A stretch of 64,000 nt of DNA from Paenibacillus terrae (GTDB taxonomy: Bacteria; Bacillota; Bacilli; Paenibacillales; Paenibacillaceae), in NCBI RefSeq assembly GCF_000943545.1, contig NZ_JTHP01000017.1:30904-94903 (forward strand), written 5' to 3'. The notes beneath the pieces are model-generated. The model saw nothing but the letters and a program-made list of their open reading frames with translations. It searched no databases and was not told the origin of the DNA. Positions 57,298 to 64,000 of the stretch are shown here, one piece after another. Every line of letters begins with the position of its first letter. The first letter of the stretch is position 1. A program made the translations under genes and the position numbers.

Positions 57298-58056
57298 CTA
57301 TAAGCTCCACCATAAAACAGCAGTACCTAATACAGCAACCACAGCACATACATAGCCGGAACGACGACGATCCAGCATGTGAAGATAAGTCCGGTCTGCA
57401 TATGCTCCAAAGCCTTTGCCCTCCATCGCCAGCGCCGTCTGCTGAACCCGCCTCACGGCATTCACCAGCACAGCAGCCGTATACCCGCCCCACCATGATA
57501 GCCGATTCCGCAGCCCACGCGGCGGTTCCTGTCCACGTACACGCCGTGCCGCCATTATGGTACGTCCTTCCTCTTCCAATAAGGGGAGAAACGTCAGTGC
57601 CACCGAAATACCGAACGCAAACCGATAAGGGACACGCAAACGCAGATTCAAAACCTGTACAAAATCTCGGGGATCTGTTGTCGATAAATAAATATACGAG
57701 GCCAAAAACAGCACAAAAATGCGCAGCGTCAACGCCCCTGCGATATCGAGCCCTTCCGCTGTAATCCAGATCGGCCCCCAAGCTGCCACGATATGTCCTT
57801 CCCGAATCGCCAGAATAGACAATATAAAATACGGAATGCCCAGACCAATCAGAAATGACATAGCCCGAAGCTGGCGTGCCAACGTTAAGCCTGCCCCAAA
57901 CCAAGCCGCAGCGATCAGTACAACCAGCAGCGCAGCTTCATGCAGTGTTGAATCCCATGCCATCGACAGCAGGCTAAAGCATCCCACCAGGATCAACTTA
58001 CTTAATGGCCCCAGCCTGTGCAGCGGTGACGACCCTCCATTATACTGAAACAACAT
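57298..58056 (-). CDS. ECF transporter T component (YkoC-like)
   Basis: Transmembrane coupling protein of the ECF transporter. 252 residues from ATG 58056, 9 bases after GGAGG. Hydrophobic N-terminal half with HRLGPLSKLILVGCFSLLSM; the cytoplasmic coupling helices hold the EcfT marks ALTFLPLLEEEGRTIMAARRVRG and ALAMEGKGFGAYADRTYL. It overlaps the end of the GNAT gene upstream by 17 bases. Confidence 0.9.
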   Translation of the reverse strand: MLFQYNGGSSPLHRLGPLSKLILVGCFSLLSMAWDSTLHEAALLVVLIAAAWFGAGLTLARQLRAMSFLIGLGIPYFILSILAIREGHIVAAWGPIWITAEGLDIAGALTLRIFVLFLASYIYLSTTDPRDFVQVLNLRLRVPYRFAFGISVALTFLPLLEEEGRTIMAARRVRGQEPPRGLRNRLSWWGGYTAAVLVNAVRRVQQTALAMEGKGFGAYADRTYLHMLDRRRSGYVCAVVAVLGTAVLWWSL

Positions 58057-58636
58057 TTCGCTTCGCCTCCAGTCTGAGCCATTCTTCATGCAGCAAGGAG
58101 TACATCAGCATATCCTTAAAGCCTGTAGACGTATGCTGCACTTGCCGTAACAGCCCTTCCTGCGTCCAGCCCATAGAGGACAACAGGGCTTGCGATCCCG
58201 TATTTCGCGGGTCCACCAGCGCTTCCATCCGATTCAGCCGAATCGTGTCATACCCGAAAGACAGCACCAGCCGTAGTGCCTCCGACATGTAGCCCAGTCT
58301 CCAATAGGGCTTAGCCAACTCGTAGCCGATTTCAGCTTTATAAGCTCCCTCGGTCTGCCAATAATTAAAGCCACAGCTGCCGATCAGCTTCCCGTTCTCC
58401 TTCAGCTCTATGCCCCAGCGCAACGCATCCTCCGTCTTTGCCAGCTCATTCAACAGCTCGATCATATCCTCTGCATCCTCACGCCCGGACATCCCCGTAA
58501 GGTTCATATAACGGTGAACCTCCGGGTCAGACCAGCAGGCAAACATCGTGGCCGCATCCCCGGTTTCCATCTTTCGCAGCTGAAGACGCGGGCTTTCCAG
58601 CGGTGGTATATGCCCCTTACATGCATATGCACACAT
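58040..58636 (-). CDS. GNAT N-acetyltransferase (RimJ/RimL type)
   Basis: 198 residues from ATG 58636, after AAGGA. N-terminal strand SPRLQLRKMETGDAATMFACWSDPEVHRYM is typical of the RimJ/RimL branch, as is LIGSCGFNYWQTEGAYKAEIGYELAKPYWRLGYMSEAL with the acetyl-CoA loop, and GSQALLSSMGWTQEGLLR. The target is probably a protein N-terminus or an amino compound. The gene overlaps the ECF T component and is co-translated with it. Confidence 0.92.
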   Translation of the reverse strand: MCAYACKGHIPPLESPRLQLRKMETGDAATMFACWSDPEVHRYMNLTGMSGREDAEDMIELLNELAKTEDALRWGIELKENGKLIGSCGFNYWQTEGAYKAEIGYELAKPYWRLGYMSEALRLVLSFGYDTIRLNRMEALVDPRNTGSQALLSSMGWTQEGLLRQVQHTSTGFKDMLMYSLLHEEWLRLEAKRNVVSV

Positions 58637-58785
58637 GTTCAATCATCCTTCCAGTATCAAAGTGACAATAAATATACGCTACATTTAAGCATACCCCTCC
58701 AACAAACGCAAACACCCCCCTGCTCCACAAATGCGCCGATCCGGCATCCATGAGAAAAGGAGGGTATGTTTTGAGCCGCTCATTT

Positions 58786-58920
58786 TCAGGTAAGTGGCCA
58801 CCCTTTTGAATTGTAGAAACCAAGCAGCGAAGGCGATCCACTTTTCATAAAATGTACGACTGCCGTCAGAATCAGACTGGTCACCACCGCTGAGCTGATT
58901 GCACTATGTACCTTTTTCAT
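58786..58920 (-). CDS. Small ORF, 44-residue hydrophobic peptide
   Basis: ATG 58920 follows AGGAG by 9 bases; TGA at 58788-58786. The peptide begins MKKVHSAISSAVVTSLILTAVVHFM, a short charged end with a hydrophobic helix, then a polar tail GSPSLLGFYNSKGWPLT. It could be a small membrane or exported peptide. No family is recognised and no partner receptor lies nearby. Confidence 0.5.
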   Translation of the reverse strand: MKKVHSAISSAVVTSLILTAVVHFMKSGSPSLLGFYNSKGWPLT

Positions 58921-59143
58921 ACCTGACAACTCCTGTTCTTCTCCTGAAATTACGCTGTACAAAGATTAGAGTACGGAGGTCGCTGAAAAGGTTACAGATG
59001 TATTTTCCTCTTGACTGAATATATACAATCGTTATATCTTAAATTAATTAACCAATGGTAAAAGTAGCTTGCAGAATTACCTTTTTCTGCCCACATATAC
59101 AACAGATAATGGTAAAAAATTCACTGATAGGAGCGTGGACTAC

Positions 59144-59623
59144 ATGTTTCAGGCTATCCCTTACGAAGGCACACGTCACGAACAATTTGAATCGGTTCTC
59201 GGGCAACTCCGAGCACTCATTCATGATGAACCCAATACCATTGCAAATCTGGCGAACGCTTCTGCGTTGCTTGGTCATTTTCTGCCGGATATTAACTGGA
59301 GCGGCTTCTATCTCTATGATGGAACCGAGCTTGTACTCGGTCCATTTCAGGGCCAGCCTGCGTGTATAAGGATTCCGCTGGGACGCGGTGTATGCGGTAC
59401 AGCCGCAGTGGAGCGACGGACCCTTGTCGTAGAAGATGTCCATGCGTTCCCGGGCCATATCGCCTGTGACGCGGCTTCCAACAGCGAAATCGTCCTCCCC
59501 CTCATCAAGAACGGGGAACTGCTGGGAGTGCTGGACATTGACAGCCCGCTAAAAGCCCGCTTTGACCACGAAGATCGCGTATTCCTAGAGGAATTTACGG
59601 CTATTCTGGTAGCCAGTCTGTAA
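59144..59623 (+). CDS. msrC: Free methionine-(R)-sulfoxide reductase (GAF type)
   Basis: Reduces free methionine-R-sulfoxide. ATG 59144 follows AGGAG; 159 residues, a single GAF domain as in Bacillus YtsP. Active-site Cys residues are visible in PACIRIPLGRGVCGTAA and GHIACDAASNSEIVLPL, with GVLDIDSP later. Three conserved Cys fit the fRMsr class rather than a signalling GAF. No riboswitch or operon partner was seen. Confidence 0.93.
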   Translation: MFQAIPYEGTRHEQFESVLGQLRALIHDEPNTIANLANASALLGHFLPDINWSGFYLYDGTELVLGPFQGQPACIRIPLGRGVCGTAAVERRTLVVEDVHAFPGHIACDAASNSEIVLPLIKNGELLGVLDIDSPLKARFDHEDRVFLEEFTAILVASL

Positions 59624-59706
59624 CCAAAATCTGCGTATAATCATCGTCTTACTTCGCCACAATATATAAGGGTCTGGAACCCAAAACCATCCGGTGAAGG
59701 AGATTG

Positions 59707-60192
59707 ATGACAATGTACAACAACACCATGGCTCCACAACAGCAGCTTCGTCAATGTGAACAAATTATGCAGCAATTGGTACAACAAACACAGCAAGGAA
59801 CTGCCATGTATCAGCAGTTGCTACAACAGGAGCAACAAAATGCATCCAATCTAGAGGACCTGGTGCAACGTGAACGTAATGCAGCCCAAATGATCCAAAC
59901 TGCAATCCAGCACCATCAACAAGCTGTGCAGCAATGCCAGCAAGTCATTCAATTGTGTAGTCAATTGGAAAACACCATCCGCTCCAGCAGCCAAATGACT
60001 CAACCCGGCTTTGGCGATAACTACGCCTCCCGTAGTATGCAGCCGTCCTCCTATGGTATGGGAAGCCACATGAATCAAAGCTTTCCGCAACACATGGGTG
60101 CAACCGGGCAGCATTATGCAGGCAGCGGTAACATGCAACACTACGGTAACAACAGCCAGCAAGGCATGAGAGCGACACACAGCAGCATGTAA
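59707..60192 (+). CDS. Gln-rich low-complexity protein
   Basis: 161 residues from ATG 59707 (GGAG 4 bases ahead; ATG 59713 is also possible). The first 95 residues are a Gln-rich helical coiled coil with little other information. The C-terminal 65 residues are Met/Gly/Ser/His/Asn-rich, with repeats of the kind QHMGATGQHYAGSGNMQHYG. No membrane segment. It looks like a spore-coat or sticky surface protein of Paenibacillus, but this is a guess from composition. Function unknown. Confidence 0.75.
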   Translation: MTMYNNTMAPQQQLRQCEQIMQQLVQQTQQGTAMYQQLLQQEQQNASNLEDLVQRERNAAQMIQTAIQHHQQAVQQCQQVIQLCSQLENTIRSSSQMTQPGFGDNYASRSMQPSSYGMGSHMNQSFPQHMGATGQHYAGSGNMQHYGNNSQQGMRATHSSM

Positions 60193-60207
60193 AGCTGCTT
60201 TACACGC

Positions 60208-60260
60208 AAAAGGGATGAACAGCAAGCCATTAAATTAGCTTGCTGTTCATCCCTTTTTAT
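60208..60260. terminator. Terminator of the Gln-rich protein gene
   Basis: Perfect 20-bp stem AAAAGGGATGAACAGCAAGC / GCTTGCTGTTCATCCCTTTT, loop 10 bases, T-rich tail. It lies between convergent genes. Confidence 0.85.
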
Positions 60261-60295
60261 ACTTCTTCTCGCAGCCTTTCCCACCAGTTGTTGAG

Positions 60296-61060
60296 CTAGC
60301 TTAATTCACGTTCGGCCAGCACCTTCATCCCGTCTCGCAAATACTCAGCCAATCCGGGTTCATACCCTTCATACATTTTTCTGAAGTCCTCATGCTCCAC
60401 ATACAAGTCTCCCAGCCCGCTATAAATCTCTGCTGTAGGTGTATAGAATCTGCTTACCCATTGGAGATGGCGGCGGATCAAAGCCTGTACTTCTTCACTG
60501 CTATGCTTCAATCCCTTATTCATAGCTTCTGCCAACTGCCGATGAATCTGATCCGCCTCTGCCTGAGAATCCAAATAATCCTCTTTGGACCAGTTCTTCG
60601 CTGCTGTTTTGCTCTCCTGAATTTTTTCATCAGCCTCTTGACCATAACGTTCCGCCAGATCACGTTCATACATTTCCTGCTTTTCCGGGTCAAACCCTTG
60701 GTACAATTGCTCAGGTTGCATCGTCTGTTCTCCTTTCAGATGAGCCACCGTTTCGTCGATGGTCTGTAGGAGAGTATGCAAGCGGAAGACTTTGTTCTGC
60801 ACCTTGCTTCTATGCTCCAACAAAACCTCGGCCGTTTTTTCCTTCGTCTGCTCCAGCAAGTCGCCAATGTCGGATAATGGTAATTCCAGCTCTCTGTATA
60901 CCATAATCTGCTGTAGTCTCAACAGTTGCTCCTGTTCGTAATAGCGATACCCGTTATCCCCGACATGGTGCGGTTTCAGCAATCCGATTTCATCATAATA
61001 ATGCAATGTTCGTACGCTGATTCCCGACAGACCGGATACTTCCTTCACCGTGTAAGCCAT
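60296..61060 (-). CDS. MerR family regulator with TipAS effector domain
   Basis: 254 residues. ATG 61060 follows GGAGGTG. N-terminal MerR HTH (1-70): YTVKEVSGLSGISVRTLHYYDEIGLLKP, then GYRYYEQEQLLRLQQIM; a dimerisation coiled coil (75-115), then a TipAS-type antibiotic-binding domain (about 125-250) with WSKEDYLDSQAEADQIHRQLAEAMNKG and FYTPTAEIYSGLGDLYVEHEDFRKMYE. This is the arrangement of B. subtilis Mta, which senses drugs and activates exporters. Its target gene is not adjacent. Confidence 0.93.
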   Translation of the reverse strand: MAYTVKEVSGLSGISVRTLHYYDEIGLLKPHHVGDNGYRYYEQEQLLRLQQIMVYRELELPLSDIGDLLEQTKEKTAEVLLEHRSKVQNKVFRLHTLLQTIDETVAHLKGEQTMQPEQLYQGFDPEKQEMYERDLAERYGQEADEKIQESKTAAKNWSKEDYLDSQAEADQIHRQLAEAMNKGLKHSSEEVQALIRRHLQWVSRFYTPTAEIYSGLGDLYVEHEDFRKMYEGYEPGLAEYLRDGMKVLAERELS

Positions 61061-61189
61061 TCCGCTTCACCTCCCTTGTTACACAGTCTACAGCCTCACG
61101 TGGCGTGAGAGTCAACCCAGCATTATTGCCTTGGTATTATCTTTTACCCGTTAAGCGTGTGGTGAACCGTCCCTGTGACTAGGATAAAA

Positions 61190-61783
61190 TCAATTCCTTT
61201 GTTTAAAGATCGAGATCAGACGACTCATATATTCACGCATATTTACAATTAAATCCGAGTCGCCATCATGAAGACACCAATTGTACATAACCCCACGAGC
61301 TGCAATAAATAAGTAGTCTGTTATCTCTTCGGATGTCATGCTTTGATCCAACTCTCCCACGGCTTGCCCTCTCTCTATAATCTGTTGAAGTATATTTTGC
61401 ATACCACGACCCTTAGTAATGAAAAGCTTATTATTACTTGTATATAACTGTTGCACCGTCTCTAAACCAACATTCTGATTATATTCCGCATAAACCTCAA
61501 AATACTGAATAAGATCCTGCATAATACTTTCTGATGGTAGTTCATTCTTAAATTTCAATTCAAAGTAGCCATCCGCCTGTGCATACATCTCCACCAAAAT
61601 ATCACTTTTAGTCTTGAAATGATTATAAAATGACCCTACTGACACGCCAGCCTTCCGACAGATATCCTCAATTTTAATTTTTTCCAGGCTCTTTTCATGC
61701 ATTAGCTCTAATGTACTGTTATATATATTTTTTTTAGTCTGCAAACTTTGCAGCTTGCGTCCATTCAATTGTTTTTTTGACAC
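61190..61783 (-). CDS. TetR/AcrR family repressor
   Basis: 197 residues starting at GTG 61783. N-terminal HTH: KKNIYNSTLELM, then IEDICRKAGVSVGSFYNHFKTKSDILVEM. The C-terminal ligand domain is not assigned. It is divergent from the flavin reductase gene at 61980, with a 29-bp dyad between. It probably represses that gene and responds to its substrate. Confidence 0.92.
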   Translation of the reverse strand: MSKKQLNGRKLQSLQTKKNIYNSTLELMHEKSLEKIKIEDICRKAGVSVGSFYNHFKTKSDILVEMYAQADGYFELKFKNELPSESIMQDLIQYFEVYAEYNQNVGLETVQQLYTSNNKLFITKGRGMQNILQQIIERGQAVGELDQSMTSEEITDYLFIAARGVMYNWCLHDGDSDLIVNMREYMSRLISIFKQRN

Positions 61784-61917
61784 TCACTTACTCTCCCTCT
61801 CTATTGTAAGTATTTCTCTTTCTCAGGTGCCTTGTTCATATTACTTAATTATAATAGGAAATGCTATTTTGTTTAATTGTGAAAACAATCACATAATAAT
61901 ACCTACTCCTATTCTAT

Positions 61918-61946
61918 ACTGAATCCATTCGGTGAATGTATTCAGT
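61918..61946. promoter_or_regulatory. 29-bp dyad, probable TetR operator
   Basis: ACTGAAT-C-CATTC-GGT-GAATG-T-ATTCAGT: two nested pairs of arms around GGT, one mismatched pair. It overlaps a possible -10 (TATACT 61915-61920) and ends 34 bases before the reductase start codon. Confidence 0.75.
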
Positions 61947-61979
61947 TAAACGAATGATCCATACTTAGGAGGTATTCTT

Positions 61980-63980
61980 ATGAAAGAAGAACATCAAATT
62001 TTATACGAGCCTATGAAAATTGGAAAACTGGAAATTAAAAACCGCTTTGTCATGGCTCCCATGGGTCCTGGTGGGCTTTGTGATGCTGATGGTACCTTTA
62101 ATGAACGTGGCGTCGAATATTATGTTGAACGGGCAAAAGGTGGGACAGGTCTACTCATTACAGGTGTAACGATGGTTGAAAATGAAATTGAGAAATGTGC
62201 CCTGCCGTCCATGCCCTGTCCTACTCTAAATCCCTTGAATTTCGTTAAAACGGGTAAAATGATGACGGAGCGGATTCATGCATACGGCGCAAAAATATTT
62301 CTACAATTATCCGCAGGATTTGGCCGGGTAAGTATCCCTTCAATTGTTGGTAAAACGGCTGTCGCCCCTTCTCCCATTCCTCATCGCTGGCTTCCCGATG
62401 TAACTTGTCGTGAGCTGACCATTGACGAAATCCACACCTATATCAGAAAATTTGCGGAATCCGCAGCTATTGCCAAAAAGGCAGGCTTTGACGGTATTGA
62501 AATCCATGCGGTTCATGAAGGCTATTTATTGGATCAATTTGCGATTTCTTTCTTTAACCATCGGAAAGACGAATACGGAGGAAGTCTGAGGAATCGCTTA
62601 AGATTTGCCATAGAGATCGTTCAAGCCATCAAAGCCGAATGTGGTCAGGATTTCCCGGTATCTCTTCGATACAGCATCAAAAGCTTTATTAAAGATTGGC
62701 GTCAGGGCGGATTGCCAGGCGAAGAGTTTAAGGAGCAGGGACGGGATATTGAAGAGGGGATTGAAGCTGCCAAAATATTAGAGGAAGCCGGGTATGATGC
62801 TTTCAATGGCGATGTCGGTTCTTACGACTCTTGGTATTGGGCACATCCACCCATGTATCAGGAAAAAGGACTTTATCTTCCTTACAACAAAATTTTAAAA
62901 ACCATTCTAAAGGTACCTGTGATTACTGCTGGCAGATTGGATAATCCAGACTTGGCCAGCAAGGCTATACGTGAAGGAAAAACCGATATGATTGCACTTG
63001 GTCGACCATTGTTAGCTGATGCTGATATCCCCAATAAAATCAAGGCTGGGAAAATAGAAAAGATTCGTCCCTGCCTCTCCTGCCAGGAGGGCTGTATGGG
63101 TCGATTGGCATCTTTTGCAACAATTTCATGTGCTGTTAATCCGGCTTGCGGCAGAGAAAAAGACTACGCACTCGGAAAAGCAGACCAGTCCAAAAAAGTT
63201 TTGGTGATTGGTGGAGGGCCAGCAGGATGTGAAGCTGCCCGTGTAGCTGCTATTCGGGGACATCACGTTACCTTATTTGATAAAAATAACCGATTGGGAG
63301 GTAATCTAATCCCGGGCGGAATTCCAGACTTCAAGGAAGACGATCATTTACTTGCGACCTGGTACGAAGGGGAATTAAAGGATTTAAAAGTTGACGTCCG
63401 ATTGAACACCGAGGTTAACCGGACTACCGTAAAGGAATATGCAGCAGATGCCGTTATTTTTGCTACCGGCTCCTCTCCAAAAACCTTCTCCATCGGTACA
63501 TCTACCAAGGTGTATTCCGCAGAAGAGGTTCTGCTTGGGAAAAAAGATCCCGGTGCTTCCACTGTAATTGTCGGGGGCGGGCTTGTGGGATGCGAAACTG
63601 CACTCTGGCTTGCTGATCAAGGTAAAAAAGTAACCTTGGTGGAAATGCAAGAAGATATTTTAACCGTAGGCGGACCCCTGTGCCATGCAAATGAAGATAT
63701 GCTGCGTGACCTTGTTGCATTTAAGGATATCCATCTCCTGACCAACGCCAAAATTGTCGATGCCAACGATCAAGAATTTGTTCTTAAAAACAAAGATGGT
63801 GAAGAAACGATTCTAAAGGCCGATTCAGCGATTCTAGCTGTAGGATATACTCCTCAACAATCGCTTTATGAAGACATCCAAAATGACGTTTCCGAAGCCT
63901 ACTTAATCGGTGATGCCAAGCAAGTACAAAATATTATGTACGCTGTCTGGGATGCGTATGAGGTTACCAGAAATATATAG
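61980..63980 (+). CDS. Old-yellow-enzyme NADH:flavin oxidoreductase (2,4-dienoyl-CoA reductase-like)
   Basis: 666 residues from ATG 61980, after AGGAGG. Residues 1-370 are the FMN TIM barrel: FVMAPMGPGGLCDADG, GFDGIEIHAVHEGYLLDQF, FFNHRKDEYGGSLRNR, and PVITAGRLDNPDLA with DMIALGRPLLADAD. A 4Fe-4S site follows in CLSCQEGCMGRLA plus a further Cys. Residues 400-666 are two nucleotide folds, FAD (VLVIGGGPAGCEAARVAAIRGHHVTLFDK) and NAD(P)H (STVIVGGGLVGCETALWLADQGKKV). The layout is that of FadH and BaiCD. The substrate is an unsaturated acid or enone, not known. Confidence 0.93.
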   Translation: MKEEHQILYEPMKIGKLEIKNRFVMAPMGPGGLCDADGTFNERGVEYYVERAKGGTGLLITGVTMVENEIEKCALPSMPCPTLNPLNFVKTGKMMTERIHAYGAKIFLQLSAGFGRVSIPSIVGKTAVAPSPIPHRWLPDVTCRELTIDEIHTYIRKFAESAAIAKKAGFDGIEIHAVHEGYLLDQFAISFFNHRKDEYGGSLRNRLRFAIEIVQAIKAECGQDFPVSLRYSIKSFIKDWRQGGLPGEEFKEQGRDIEEGIEAAKILEEAGYDAFNGDVGSYDSWYWAHPPMYQEKGLYLPYNKILKTILKVPVITAGRLDNPDLASKAIREGKTDMIALGRPLLADADIPNKIKAGKIEKIRPCLSCQEGCMGRLASFATISCAVNPACGREKDYALGKADQSKKVLVIGGGPAGCEAARVAAIRGHHVTLFDKNNRLGGNLIPGGIPDFKEDDHLLATWYEGELKDLKVDVRLNTEVNRTTVKEYAADAVIFATGSSPKTFSIGTSTKVYSAEEVLLGKKDPGASTVIVGGGLVGCETALWLADQGKKVTLVEMQEDILTVGGPLCHANEDMLRDLVAFKDIHLLTNAKIVDANDQEFVLKNKDGEETILKADSAILAVGYTPQQSLYEDIQNDVSEAYLIGDAKQVQNIMYAVWDAYEVTRNI

Positions 63981-64000
63981 TGCCCTGCTCCCTCCGAAGA

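Noticed and set aside
58617..58841. 74-codon open frame on the minus strand near the small peptide gene
   Set aside because: It has no ribosome-binding site and overlaps better candidates on both sides.

Overview
The window reads as chromosomal DNA of a spore-forming Firmicute of the genus Paenibacillus, most likely the P. polymyxa group. This rests on the gene content (YesM/YesN-type sensor-regulator pair beside a sugar-binding lipoprotein, a sacB-levB levan pair, RNase J, bacilliredoxin, YneF, YitT, LipL, a KinB-like kinase), strong GGAGG ribosome-binding sites and frequent GTG/TTG starts. No rRNA, tRNA, CRISPR array or insertion sequence was found. The species is an inference.

Layout. 1-6636: a sugar ABC binding lipoprotein (cut by the window edge, with a perfect cre box upstream) and a YesM/YesN two-component pair. 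Between them sits an AT-rich island with a small membrane protein and a HigB-like toxin plus XRE antitoxin; the toxin gene carries an in-frame stop. 6760-16594: housekeeping genes (inositol monophosphatase, uvsE, ddl, an Amidase_6 protein, citB aconitase, yitT) and a 50-residue small ORF. 16638-29970: thiC under a complete TPP riboswitch with terminator, an IclR regulator, a hydrolase, a superoxide dismutase with a long extra N-terminal region, lipL, folE, yneF, a QueG-Ogt fusion, rnhA, signal peptidase I, a GNAT enzyme, sodA and a DinB protein. 30071-40142: an AraC regulator, a frameshifted iron alcohol dehydrogenase, acpS-mutY, a hydrolase, nadE, a bacilliredoxin, a KinB-like kinase and a BaiN-type flavoprotein.

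40368-47888 is the most interesting block. A deglycase (FrlB-like), a sugar kinase (FrlD-like), a GntR/UTRA repressor, an amidohydrolase and a YfcC-type transporter lie on one strand. Three copies of the same 14-bp palindrome (ATATAACGTTATAT) lie in front of the deglycase, the regulator and the amidohydrolase. The first sits just downstream of a strong promoter that has a cre-like site between its -35 and -10. This looks like a catabolite-controlled Amadori-product (glycated amino acid) utilisation regulon, but its transporter is broken by two lesions. An RNase J paralog follows.

48053-63980: a MarR regulator, sacB-levB, a DHA2 drug exporter behind an inverted repeat, an ECF (YkoCDE-like) vitamin transporter coupled to a GNAT gene, a free-methionine sulfoxide reductase, a Gln-rich protein, a MerR/TipA regulator, and a TetR regulator divergent from an old-yellow-enzyme type reductase with a 29-bp dyad between them.

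A palindrome of the form AGGATTTT-GC-AAAATCCT recurs in at least three intergenic regions and is not assigned to a known regulator here.
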